Part shown: positions 10,301-19,000 of the stretch, piece after piece
How positions within the stretch are numbered: the first letter of the stretch is position 1
How the letters are laid out: every line of letters starts with the position of its first letter
IMG/VR virus record: IMGVR_UViG_3300047381_000663
Coordinates: 1-44,144 of that record
Length of the DNA: 44,144 nucleotides
Reading direction: 5' to 3' (one strand)
Origin: a virus
Position numbers and translations under genes: made by a program
The notes under the pieces: generated by a model
Told to the model about the DNA's origin: nothing
Seen by the model: the letters and a program-made list of their open reading frames with translations, nothing else
The model's database searches: none

Positions 10301-13300
10301 TACTGCTCCACCAGTTGGTGCAGTTACTACAAATGTATCACCACTAGCAACCGATGCCGTAGCAGAACCACTTGAGATAAGAGGAGCAGCTGCTGCTTGT
10401 ACATTTGTTAATTGAGAACCATCACCAACAAAGAATGATGCACTTACAGATTCAGCAATATCAACCGAACCAGTTACTGATAAATTTTTACTTCCAGTTA
10501 AGAATCCTATTGATACACTACCACTTACATCTAAAGATGATTTAAATTCTGAACCACTTATTGCCGTTACTACAAACGATTCTCCACTCTCAACCGATGC
10601 CGTAGCAGAACCACTAGCAATTACAGGTGATAAATCAGCTTGTACATTTGTTAATTGAGAACCATCCCCTACAAATGAACCAGAGAATGAACCACTAATT
10701 TCATCAGCTTCTATTTTATTAGCTGTTATTTTTTCACTTACATCAAAACTACCAGTTACATCTACATCTCCTTTGAGAATGTTAGTTGTTACTTCTGGAG
10801 TTGTACCTAATACATTAAATACATTACCATATGATTCTGATTGTGCTGCGTAATAATATAATTGTGATGGTGCACTAGCTGATGGGGTAATCGTTAAGAA
10901 AGCTCCATTAGCACCAGGATTTACACTACTACTAACTACATTAATAAAGTATTGAGAACCACTGTCAGAATTTGTACCATCTAAATTTTCTGAAATTTTG
11001 AAATCAAATCCAGCATTAGAACTATCTGATAAATCAAAATAATAAGGGTTATCTTTAATAGTTTTAAATGTTGCTTTACCAACACCATCTATAAAGTACC
11101 TACTTTCTGATATTATTACTGAACGACTTGTTGGTATATTTTCTAATAAAATAGATGATGAAACTACTAAAGAACCAGTTATAGTAGTATCACCTAATAT
11201 ATCAACATCACCTTGAAGAGATGAAGATGTATTTACTACAAATCCCTCATCAGGTGCAATTGATGCGGTAAAAGAACCACTAGCTATAAAACTTCGTTGA
11301 ATTACATCTTCGGAAAGTGCCGATAATGGAATATCAAATAAATCTCTACCACTACCACTAAACGAACCACTAAATTCATCAGCTATAATCTTTGGAGTAG
11401 TAATTGATTCCGTTACATTTAATGTTCCATCTATTCTTAGATTATCTTCAATTCGTGAATCTAAGTATGGGAATTCATTAACAACATTAATAACAGCTGA
11501 CCCAGCCATACCACCATGATTCAAACAATAGTAGTAAAGTTGAGTTGGTGTTTCTGATGTTATTAATATACTAACTTGAGAACCTGCACTTCCAGCATCA
11601 ATACTACCAGTAGTTACACTTGAAGTATATTCAGTTCCAGAAGAATGAATACCATTTAATGTTGTAGAAAATTTTAATGGGTGAGTTTCATTTGATGTAT
11701 CTGATTGGTCAAATGTATATGTACTACCACTTACTAAATATAAATCTGGATGTATTTGTCCATCTATAAAATATTTGTTACCATCATCAGTTGAACCAAC
11801 AGTAACTATTTTTGTTAAATTATCTTTTATTTGATTTGATGATGAAATAAATACACTACCACTAATAGTTACATCATCTTCAAATCTACCAGTTGAGTTT
11901 ACTTCAAATCCTCTAGTCGGATGAACCGATGCAGTTACTGAACCACTTACAATTCTAAATGCTTCATCTGTAATTGCTGAACGAGGTATATTAAATAAAG
12001 ATTCACCACTACCACTAAAAATAGATGCAGATACAGTTCCACTTACATCAATATCACCATCAAAAGATGCTGATGTATTTACAACAAACCCTAAGTTTGG
12101 AGAAATAGATGCCGTTGCTGAACCACTTGATATTCTTGGAGAATCTTCAGAAAGTGCAGATTGTGGAATATCAAATAAATTAGCACCACTACCACTAAAT
12201 GATGAACTAACATCAAGTTGTACATTTCCACTTACAAATAAAGAGCCACTAAATATTGAACCACTTTCAACAGATTTTACTACAAATCCAAAGTTTGGAG
12301 AAACTGATGCGGTTACTGAACCACTTGATATTAATGGTGCATCCTCTGAAAGTGCTGATTGTGGAATATTAAATAATCCACTACCATCCCCAACAAATCC
12401 ACTGGAACTTATAAATTTACTTGATGTTAAATTACCAAATATAGAAGTATCACCAAATAATGTTTGTTTATCACTTCCAGTATTATCACCAAATATATTT
12501 GAACCAGAAGAATAAATTATTGATGATGAAATAAAATCAGTAAATATTTCGTTAGCTGTAATTCTACCAACAACAGTTAAATCATTATCAATTGTTAAAT
12601 CACCTTGTATAGAAGCTGATGTATTTACTACAAATCCTAAGTTAGGTGAAATAGATGCGGTTGCTGAACCACTAGCAATTCTAACAGCATCTTCAGAAAG
12701 TGCTGATTGAGGGATATTATTTAAATCCGAACCATCACCACTAAATGAACCACTAAATGAACCAGTAATTTCATCAGCTATAATTTTTGGAACATCTAAT
12801 GTTTCTGTTATAGAAACACTACCACTAAATTCAGATTTTACTGAACCTGTTCCGAATACTTTAAATGTACCATCGGGTAAAACCGATGCGGTTACTGAAC
12901 CAGTTGTGATTAAATTAGAAATTAGTGCATCTTCAACTAACGCAGATTTTGGTATATCAAATAATTCCGCACCACTACCACTAAATACACTACCACTACT
13001 TAATTGAACACTACCACTAAATATAGAACCACTATCTATTGAGGTTACTCTAAATACATTATCATCAGTTGAAGCAGTTACACTACCAGTTCCAATAAAA
13101 ACTGCTTCTCTCGATACTAACGCTTCAATTGATTCTTGTGCATCATTAGAAAGTGCTGAGAATGGTATATCAAATAAATCTTCACCACTACCACTATATT
13201 TTGAACCACTATTTAATTGAACTGCACCACTAACAAATACCGAACCACTTAATTCAGTTGTTACTGAAGCCGTTGATTGTACTCTAAAGAAACCATCAGT

Positions 13301-15109
13301 TGAAACCGATGCGGTTACTGAACCAGTAGATATTAAGTTCGAAATAAGTGCATCATCCGTTAATGCAGTTCTTGGTATATTGAATAATTGTTCACCACTA
13401 CCACTAAAGAATGAACCACTACTTAAAAATACAGAACCTGTAAAAGTAGAACCACTTAATTCTGATTCTACAACTAATCCAAAGTTTGGAGAAACTGATG
13501 CGGTTACTGAACCACTTCTAATATTATTTGTAATAAGTGCATCTTCAGTAAGTGCTGATTTTGGTATATCAAATAACTCTGCACCACTACCACTAAATAT
13601 ACTACCACTACTTAATCTTAAACTACCACTAAATGTTGAACCACTAGCTTCGGATTTTACAACAAATCCATCAGCATCAGAAACCGATGCAGTTACACTA
13701 CCAGTTGCTAATAAACCAGCTTCAAAAGCAAGAACTGCTTCAACAGCGTCTTGAGCATCATCTGAAAGTGCTGCTAATGGTACATTAAATAATTTTTCAC
13801 CACTACCAGAAATAAATGAACCACTACTTAAAAATATTGAACCTGTAAATGTAGAACCACTATCTAATGAGTTTACTACAAAACCAGTATCAGGTGATAC
13901 GGAAGCAGTTACTGAACCACTAATAATTAAATTCGTTTCTAATGCATCTTCGGTAAGTGCTGAACGAGGAATATCGAAAAGATTAGCACCACTACCACTA
14001 AATATACTACCACTATTAAGTTGAACTGCTCCACTTACAAATATTGAACCACTAAATTCAGATTTTACTGAACCAGTTGATTCTACCTTAAAAACTCCAG
14101 ATGGGTCTAAAGATGCGGTTACTGAACCTGTTACGATTCTTGATGAATCAAATGCATCATCGGTAAGTGCAGTTCTTGGAATGTTAAAAAGATTTTCACC
14201 ACTACCACTAAATGAAGAACCACTATTTAATTCTATATTTCCACTAACTAAAAGTGAACCACTTAATTCAGTTGTTACTGAACTACTACCAAATACTCTA
14301 AAGAATCCAGAATCATCAACAGATGCACTTACTGAACCAGTTGCTATGATTGGAGTAACTAATGCATCAGGTGCTAGTGCTGATTTTGGAATGTTAAATA
14401 ATCCCTCACCACTACCACTAAAGAATGAACCACTATTTAATTCAATAGTTCCACTTGCGAATGTAGAACCACTTAATTCAGTTATTCCTACTATTATAGT
14501 ATCTGATAAAGATGATGTTCCTTCTACACTAAATCCTCCAGTAACATTTGTATCACCATTTATTTCTAATGAACCAGTAATTCCAACTGAACCTGTAAAT
14601 TCTTGCTTATCAGTAAGTTCATCACCAAAGATATTTGAACCAGATGAAAAAATAACTGAAGAGGAAATAATTTCTACAATTAATTCTCTAGCTACAATAC
14701 GATTATCAACAATTAAATCACCAGTAACTCTTACATCACCATCTACATCTACATCACCATCAAATGATGATGATACATTTACTAAGAATCCAGTATTTGG
14801 TGAAATTGATGCTGATGCAGAACCTGATAATAATCTTACTGCTTCTGGAAGGTTATTTAATTCAGAACCATCTCCACTAAATGAACCACTAAATGAACCA
14901 GTAACTTGCTCTAATTGAAGTGTTGTAACAAATAAACGATTACCATCAGCATCAGAAGCAACAAGAGCAATAGAACCAGAAGAAAGTGAACCACTCTCAG
15001 GTACACCTAAGTTTGGTTCAGCCTCATTCAGCCTTAGATATTCATATCTATTCTCCGATACATCGGAGGGCCTTATTACTTTAACCTTTCCGCTTAATAA
15101 TTGGCTCAT
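4352..15109 (-). CDS. Giant collagen-like modular tail fibre (3585 residues)
   Basis: A 10.8-kb single frame. Residues about 1-1900 carry FSGSGxxLF(N/D)IPxSAL modules (about 16, each ~70 residues) alternating with SGSVTASVSPxxGFVV strands. Two intact cupredoxin-like domains lie at about 1100-1210 and 2425-2535, and a degenerate one at about 1337-1432. SASYAxTAS repeats fill about 2063-2194. Collagen-like Gly-X-Y tracts run 2259-2422 and 2535-3427. The unique C-terminal domain (about 3427-3585) contains SWPGIIQWANGAAPTLTANG and DILVFYTYDGGSTYYGFL, a form common at phage fibre ends. It is probably a trimeric, host-contacting fibre. No Shine-Dalgarno sequence is evident before the ATG. The Gly-X-Y tracts are Thr/Ser/Ala-rich and lack proline. 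Confidence 0.93.
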   Translation of the reverse strand: MSQLLSGKVKVIRPSDVSENRYEYLRLNEAEPNLGVPESGSLSSGSIALVASDADGNRLFVTTLQLEQVTGSFSGSFSGDGSELNNLPEAVRLLSGSASASISPNTGFLVNVSSSFDGDVDVDGDVRVTGDLIVDNRIVARELIVEIISSSVIFSSGSNIFGDELTDKQEFTGSVGITGSLEINGDTNVTGGFSVEGTSSLSDTIIVGITELSGSTFASGTIELNSGSFFSGSGEGLFNIPKSALAPDALVTPIIATGSVSASVDDSGFFRVFGSSSVTTELSGSLLVSGNIELNSGSSFSGSGENLFNIPRTALTDDAFDSSRIVTGSVTASLDPSGVFKVESTGSVKSEFSGSIFVSGAVQLNSGSIFSGSGANLFDIPRSALTEDALETNLIISGSVTASVSPDTGFVVNSLDSGSTFTGSIFLSSGSFISGSGEKLFNVPLAALSDDAQDAVEAVLAFEAGLLATGSVTASVSDADGFVVKSEASGSTFSGSLRLSSGSIFSGSGAELFDIPKSALTEDALITNNIRSGSVTASVSPNFGLVVESELSGSTFTGSVFLSSGSFFSGSGEQLFNIPRTALTDDALISNLISTGSVTASVSTDGFFRVQSTASVTTELSGSVFVSGAVQLNSGSKYSGSGEDLFDIPFSALSNDAQESIEALVSREAVFIGTGSVTASTDDNVFRVTSIDSGSIFSGSVQLSSGSVFSGSGAELFDIPKSALVEDALISNLITTGSVTASVLPDGTFKVFGTGSVKSEFSGSVSITETLDVPKIIADEITGSFSGSFSGDGSDLNNIPQSALSEDAVRIASGSATASISPNLGFVVNTSASIQGDLTIDNDLTVVGRITANEIFTDFISSSIIYSSGSNIFGDNTGSDKQTLFGDTSIFGNLTSSKFISSSGFVGDGSGLFNIPQSALSEDAPLISSGSVTASVSPNFGFVVKSVESGSIFSGSLFVSGNVQLDVSSSFSGSGANLFDIPQSALSEDSPRISSGSATASISPNLGFVVNTSASFDGDIDVSGTVSASIFSGSGESLFNIPRSAITDEAFRIVSGSVTASVHPTRGFEVNSTGRFEDDVTISGSVFISSSNQIKDNLTKIVTVGSTDDGNKYFIDGQIHPDLYLVSGSTYTFDQSDTSNETHPLKFSTTLNGIHSSGTEYTSSVTTGSIDAGSAGSQVSILITSETPTQLYYYCLNHGGMAGSAVINVVNEFPYLDSRIEDNLRIDGTLNVTESITTPKIIADEFSGSFSGSGRDLFDIPLSALSEDVIQRSFIASGSFTASIAPDEGFVVNTSSSLQGDVDILGDTTITGSLVVSSSILLENIPTSRSVIISESRYFIDGVGKATFKTIKDNPYYFDLSDSSNAGFDFKISENLDGTNSDSGSQYFINVVSSSVNPGANGAFLTITPSASAPSQLYYYAAQSESYGNVFNVLGTTPEVTTNILKGDVDVTGSFDVSEKITANKIEADEISGSFSGSFVGDGSQLTNVQADLSPVIASGSATASVESGESFVVTAISGSEFKSSLDVSGSVSIGFLTGSKNLSVTGSVDIAESVSASFFVGDGSQLTNVQAAAAPLISSGSATASVASGDTFVVTAPTGGAVFTGSIVTSGSITVGGGGVFTGDGSGLTNIDIANLSLNVTQLSSGSATASLSETEFKVFNETSSIAVDSSFSGSVIISESLDVGGIITGDGSGITNIDIANLAIDSSKIFTGSVTASVDPLGFFRVENLDSNINSGSVKVEISGSLHVSQSITASLYKGDGGGLFNIPLDALEDLELDRIVSGAAEARVDPTAGLIVNKPISGTLFTGDGGGLFNIPAEALEDLELNLIISGGISASVDNIEGFRVFSPTSGSTFIGNIEIPSGSGFFSGSGEGLFNIPADAIEGLDQSRILSGSVTASVTPDDGFVVRSIDSGSTFFGDVTFQNDVSASKITVTDEIFSPRITSSFVGSYQGENVGIDVPDDLDILVFDADANKFRPVTQFGDTAVFPFSDVTQVTFQHNFAIDYPVVQIYETGSNGQIIPQAIESIDSSSVRVTFSGLTSGQAVIGTGGRLAGFVQGSDVVGSVLSASYARNADLAQTASNLFGFDSASLAEIANLDNYIQNDQTASMTVLSASYAETASFAVNAGDFNTDNFVRTDQTASMTVLSASYALSASYAINAVSAEDYVRNDQTASMTVLSASYAATASFALNAGDFLGENFLPNTGTGSFVGRFEVSGSLVSSGSTQFVGLQTGSSDTVLVIDESTGKVFKRDVTAVSGTSGTGGTSGSSGSSGTTGTAGSSGSSGTSGTAGTSGSSGTAGTSGTAGTSGSSGTGGSSGTSGSSGTAGTSGSSGTSGSSGTSGSSGSSGTSGSSGTSGTSGTSGSSGTSGTSGTSGSSGSSGSSGSSGTSGTAGTSGSTGTSGTSGSSGTSGTSGTAGREGGALFIVRTPGGNNYTIDGYSGNQPSLTLVRGELYYFDVSNVSSSHPFALRLESGDNTTVPGTTNNDAGAGVHSTSTLIEYRVPENAPNNIYYQCSVHGSMLGTINIVDKYGTSGTSGSSGTSGSSGTGGSSGTSGSSGSSGISGSSGTSGTSGSSGSSGSGGTSGSSGSSGSSGSSGTSGTSGSSGTSGTSGSSGSSGSSGSSGTSGSSGSSGTSGQEGSSGSAGTSGSSGTSGSSGSTGTNGTSGTSGTSGTSGAEGSSGSAGTSGTSGTNGTSGSSGTSGSSGTSGTSGTSGTTGTSGTSGTSGSGGSAGTSGTSGTSGTTGSEGTSGTSGTSGSSGTSGSDGTSGSSGTSGTSGTSGSSGTSGSAGTSGTSGSNGTSGSAGTSGTTGTSGTSAEGSSGTAGTSGTSGTTGTSGSAGTSGTSAEGSSGTSGTSGTSGSSGTSGTSGTSGSSGTSAEGSSGTSGTSGTTGTSGTTGTSGSSGTSAEGSSGTSGTSGTNGTSGSSGTSGSAGSSGTSGTSGSSGVDGTFFGSSGSSGTAGSSGTSGLGSDGTSGTTGLDGTFFGSSGTSGTSGTSGSSGSSGTAGSSGTTGTSGIDGENGANGTNGTSGSSGQDGTNFGTAGTSGTSGTTGTSGSSGTTGTSGSSGLDGTNFGTAGTSGTSGAGTSGTSGESGSSGTSGTTGTSGVDGTFFGSSGTAGTSGTSGAGTSGSSGVSGTSGTSGQDGTFFGSAGSSGTTGTGGSSGSSGTSSTAGTSGTTGTSGSSGQDGTFFGSSGTHGTSGTSGSTGTAGTAGTGGSSGTSGTTGTSGIDGTFFGSSGSSGTRGTSGESGTSGVSGTAGSSGTSGQDGTLFGSSGSSGTSGISGSSGTSGESGSAGTSGTSGQDGTLFGSSGSSGTRGTAGSSGSSGTASTAGSSGTAGTSGTSGLDGTLFGSSGSSGTGGTSGSSGTSGITGEGGSSGSSGTAGTSGLDGTLFGSSGTSGTSGTSGSSGETGSSGSSGTSGSSGLLNVDNDAEDRVVTMEGDGTANAEANLTFNGNLLDVTGDLDVSDATFSTRFHENYYDIGNSSGTTNIDLTEGNNFRINRTGSITISLSNAPTGPRAIGFTLVLEDGSGGTATVSWPGIIQWANGAAPTLTANGKDILVFYTYDGGSTYYGFLSANNVS
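4820..7510 (-). repeat. Collagen-like tract B with periodic interruptions
   Basis: About 890 residues of Gly-X-Y. The first part (about 6265-7510) holds four GTSAEGSSG breaks (five-residue Gly spacing). The second (about 4915-6260) holds twelve DGT(F/L/N)FG cassettes, about every 40 residues, each inserting a four-residue Gly spacing. Confidence 0.93.
7510..7835 (-). other. Cupredoxin-like domain 2 with complete type 1 copper ligand set
   Basis: Residues about 2425-2535, inserted between two collagen-like tracts. His2468 (SSHPFALRL) plus Cys2517, His2520 and Met2523 in YYQCSVHGSMLGTI reproduce the H...C-x2-H-x2-M pattern of blue copper proteins; the His-Cys distance is 49 residues. Confidence 0.7.
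7845..8335 (-). repeat. Collagen-like tract A of the 3585-residue fibre
   Basis: About 160 residues of Gly-X-Y triplets drawn almost only from GTS, GSS, GTA and GTG, with no proline. Ends at GREGGALF where cupredoxin-like domain 2 begins. Confidence 0.93.
8525..8960 (-). repeat. SASYA repeats
   Basis: Four copies of a VLSASYA segment, three of them preceded by DQTASMT, spaced about 30 residues. At DNA level the three DQTASMT copies are near-identical (around 8571, 8661 and 8759). SASYA repeats are frequent in marine phage fibres. Confidence 0.85.
10815..11105 (-). other. Degenerate cupredoxin-like domain
   Basis: Residues about 1337-1432: PYYFDLSDSSNAGFDFKI and QLYYYAAQSESYGNVFNV align with domain 1, but the Cys, both His and the Met are replaced, so copper binding is not expected. 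Confidence 0.6.
11485..11815 (-). other. Cupredoxin-like domain 1 with complete type 1 copper ligand set
   Basis: Residues about 1100-1210 of the 3585-residue fibre. His1143 (THPLKF) is followed 52 residues later by Cys1195, His1198 and Met1201 in YYYCLNHGGMAG. The C-x2-H-x2-M loop is the spacing of amicyanin; His-to-Cys distance is near that of plastocyanin. Confidence 0.65.
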
Positions 15110-15132
15110 TTATTTGTGTTCTTAATATATAA

Positions 15133-15993
15133 TTATTCGTTTGCACTTTCAAGTATCGATAGAATTACCGTTAAATCGGTAGAACCTGATACAATTAGTG
15201 AAAATTGTTGTTCTAATACTAATTTACCCGCCACAATCGGTGATAATGAATCTCCAGCAGGTATCGTTACATTTGTAATTAAATCAACGGGTTCTTGTTC
15301 AACTCTCGTTGGATTTGATATGGTATCAGATATTGCATCAAACAAATTAACTGAAGCACTGATTGAACCTGATTCTGCTATTAATGTATTATCAAAAGAT
15401 TGTGTAACACTATCTTGATATAATCTAGGTATATCAATTGAACCCGTTACAGATTCATTAATAAGTATTTGTTGTACTAATAAATTAGCGTAATCTATCG
15501 ATTGATAAGATGCTGTATAATAATCATTAGGTATTAAGATTTCTCCGTTCTTATTATAATAAGAAAGAGCTGCTTTTTTACTCTGAAGTGTTCCTCCTTC
15601 GATTAAATCCGCCTCAACACCATCCACAGCAGTTCTAACATATCCTTCAAAGAAAGAAGATGTAAAACTAAATGGAATTTGTGTTAAATTGTTTTGAAAA
15701 TTTGTGTATGCCGCTGATTCTTTTTCTAAAAATGTTTGATTTTTAGCTATAAGTGCGGATGCGCTTAAAAAACTACCCGAATTACTTATTGAATCTACTT
15801 GTGGAACTGGCAAATCCCTATTACTTGTTATACTAATAGTAACGGGTTCATCTGTAGTTCCAGTATTCGTTATTTGAGCAGATAATAAAATAGTAGAAAC
15901 TCCTTTTGGAGCTGAATATACTACATCATCATCACCTGTCAAAGTGGTAAGTACGGATTTAAATGCGTTTAGTGGTATTAATTCTTCTGCCAT
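15133..15993 (-). CDS. Virion structural protein with diverged helical repeat and beta C-terminus
   Basis: A 286-residue protein in three parts. Residues 22-62 are a beta segment. Residues about 78-178 follow the plan of the giant protein's helical repeat: KNQTFLEKESAAYTNF for NREFIQxExIxYxSSSW, GYVRTAVDGVEADLIEGG for GYIxDAVxTDLxYGGN, then a YY and an IDYANLLVQQI helix. The C-terminus (243-286), IPAGDSLSPIVAGKLVLEQ to TVILSILESANE, matches in kind the 110-residue protein at 2229-2561. Such SILE-ending proteins recur in marine T4-like phage fibre clusters. An AGGA lies close upstream of the ATG. Probably a fibre- or baseplate-associated protein partnering the giant fibres. Confidence 0.85.
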   Translation of the reverse strand: MAEELIPLNAFKSVLTTLTGDDDVVYSAPKGVSTILLSAQITNTGTTDEPVTISITSNRDLPVPQVDSISNSGSFLSASALIAKNQTFLEKESAAYTNFQNNLTQIPFSFTSSFFEGYVRTAVDGVEADLIEGGTLQSKKAALSYYNKNGEILIPNDYYTASYQSIDYANLLVQQILINESVTGSIDIPRLYQDSVTQSFDNTLIAESGSISASVNLFDAISDTISNPTRVEQEPVDLITNVTIPAGDSLSPIVAGKLVLEQQFSLIVSGSTDLTVILSILESANE

Positions 15994-15999
15994 ATCCTA

Positions 16000-16008
16000 T
16001 ATAAATAT
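16000..16008 (-). promoter_or_regulatory. ATATTTATA motif ahead of the 286-residue gene
   Basis: Same minus-strand nonamer as ahead of the neck operon, only six bases from the ATG and overlapping the likely AGGA ribosome site. Too close for a conventional promoter of this gene; may be chance in AT-rich DNA. Confidence 0.15.
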
Positions 16009-16036
16009 TTCTTTTATTTTTATTCACTTTTTTTTA

Positions 16037-19000
16037 TTAATCCTGCAGTGCTAATGAGAATGGTGTTACAAGTGAGAATAACGATTTAGAGAATGTTCTA
16101 CCCTCTAATGTACCAGAAGCTTGTTTAATAACAAGACCTCCACCAATTCTAAAGTCACCAAGTTCGTTACCAGAAGTAAAGAATACTCTACCTCCACCAA
16201 TTTCAGTAATTTCCTTATCAGGATCAGGTACACCATCACCACCTTGGTTAGGAGGTAATGCTTTATAAGTTACACCAGCACCAGCGTAAGAGAAATCATG
16301 TCCAGTTGTAATAATTAAAGAACCAAACTCTTCAACAGGCGCTTGTCTAGCAGCGAATTGGAATTGAGTTCTTAAATATCTATTAGTTTCTGCAGTTTCT
16401 TTCTTTTGTTCGTTAATAACAACAGCTGCACTTCCATACACTCCATTGTAATACGATTCAGCCGCTCTGATACTTCTCTCATTACCACCATAGATGATAT
16501 CAGTTGCGATAGCATCTAAAATAAATCCAGTATCTCTATAACATTTTTCTTCATTGTAATCAAAAGTAGGGAATGCCGCATTTGTGTACGATATTGCCTT
16601 ACCTTGTAATACTTTTTTCTCCGCTCTAAGTGCATTAGCTCCATTTTTATTTAATAAGAATGGGAATACTAATTGTTGTTGTTTGATTATCTTTTCAGCC
16701 AACCCTTTTGAGAAATCAATACCATCAGTTGTTTGTGGTTTTTGTTCCGTAGTTGCGATTGAAGGAATATAGTAGTAGAATGTACCTGCTTGTACTGCTC
16801 TAGCATTACCACCATATGTTAAATCAGTTGCTACTGCATCTATGATGTATCCTAAATCTCTACTACAACTAACTTCGTTGTATTCAAACTCACTCCAAGA
16901 CGAACTTAGATAAGCGATTGTTTCTTTTTGTATAAATGTTGTGTTATCTCTTAATAACTGAACACCATTTTTAATTTCAGCTGATGGATTTATGTATTCT
17001 AAGTTTTGAACTACATTTTGTGAAGTTCCATTAGCAAATCTAATTCCATCAATTGTTGGGTCTAACTGATTAGCTTCTGATGGAGTACCACCCTTAGTTG
17101 CTCTTGATGGGTATCTCCAATAGTATAATCCAGCTACTCTACTTCTTTCATTTCCACCGTAAACTAAATCAGTTACAGCTGCATCAATTATATATCCAGT
17201 ATCTCTTCTACATTTATCTTCGTTGTAAGTTACATTACTCCAAGAAGATGATATAAATTCGATAGTTTCATTTTGTACGAAACTTCTATTGTTTCTTAGT
17301 AATTCAGCCGATGCAGATACTTCAGATGTTGGTGAAACGAATATTGTATTTTCTAATACTTTTTCAGCCAATCTAGCAGAGTAGTTAATTCCATCAATTG
17401 TTTGATTTAATTGTCCGTTTGGATTAGTTTGGTAATTAACAGTTGCATCTGATGGGTATAAGTAATAGTACTCACCATTTACTCTACCTCTTTCATTTCC
17501 ACCATATAAGAAATCCGTTGCTACACCATTTAAGATATATCCAGTATCTCTCTTACATTTATCTTCATTGTAATCAAATGTACTCCAAGAAGATGAGATG
17601 TAAGCGATTACTTCATTCTGAATAAATTCTTTATTATCTAAAAGAACTTTATTTCCAGCTAATCTCTCAGCCGATGCCGTTACGAATATTTCGTTTTGTA
17701 CTAATTTACTTGCCACATCACCCGCGTACTTAATACCCGTTGTAGTTGGTTCTAATTGAGTTGATGTTGCTGATGAAGGATATTTGTAGTAGTATTCTCC
17801 TGCAATCTTACTTCTTTGGTTACCACCATAAAGTAAATCAGTAGATACTGCATCTAAAATATGTCCAACATCTCTCATACAAGTTGCTTCTACATAATCA
17901 AACCCTTCCCAAGAAGAACTTAGGTAAGAAATTGATTCAGATTGAATAAACTCTCTATTATTTCTAATTAATTCAACTGATGCTGATATTTGAGCTGATG
18001 GGAAATCAAATGTTACACCTTTAACGATTTGTTCAGTTAATTGTGATGCGTAATTGATACCATCAATAGTTTGTTGAGCTTGAGAACCAGTTCCATTAGC
18101 TTCAGATGGGAATTGATAGTAGAACTTAGCGTTTACTACTGATTGAGATACGATTCCATATCTTAAATCTTCTGCTACACCATTTACAATAAATCCAACA
18201 TCTCTTCTACACTTAACATCATCATAATCAAATCCTATCCACGAAGAAGAAATATATTCTACAACTTCATTTTGTATAAATGGTACACTTTCAGTAATCA
18301 ATCCATATGTAGTTAGAATATCAGAACCAGTTAATAATGAACCATATTCAAATGCAGGTTGAACAACACTTACTGAATTTTGCTCAGTTCTAACAAATGT
18401 GTGAACTGATTGTGGTAAATGTTTAATTGCTCCATTTGATGCTGATACGAATGTGTGAACTGATTGAGGTAGATGTTTTACAGCGTTTGTTGATGCAGAT
18501 ACAAATGTGTGTACCGAACCAGAAGCACTTCCACCATCTCCTACATTTATTGTAAATGTACCAGTTTGTCTTTCTAATCCATCATTTGTAGCCGATACAA
18601 ATGTATGTGTGTTTGTATATGAGGAAGAACCTATGTTTATATCAAACGTATTTGTAGTTACATTAGAAATTTCTAACCATCTTCCATTTGGATAATCTAT
18701 TCCAGCTCTTGGATATGATTTTTCAACAGTATCACCATCCAATACACAAGTATAAGTTAGAGAATTATTATCTAATTTGATATAATCACCATTACTAAAA
18801 TTATGATTAGCTATTGTTATAGTAACATCACCAGTTGATGCGTTATAAGGAGCATCAGTTACAGTATGTGATGTAGTTCCAACTGAAGTAATAACTATTG
18901 ATTGTTCAGCGTATGGGTCAGAACCACTTCTTGGATAAGAATGAACAGATGTATCACCATCTTGGTCACAAGTAAATGCGAATGATTCATTTTCTAATAC

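Larger units (their letters stand above)
9400..15000 (-). repeat. LF(N/D)IP / SGSVTASVSP fibre modules
   Basis: About 16 copies of a ~70-residue beta module. Each has FSGSGxxLF(N/D)IPxSALxEDA, a SGS(V/A)TAS(V/I) strand and GF(V/R)V. Two sub-blocks are punctuated by ISSS(V/I)I(F/Y)SSGSNIFGD. The same unit occurs in the fibre cut by the left edge. Confidence 0.9.
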
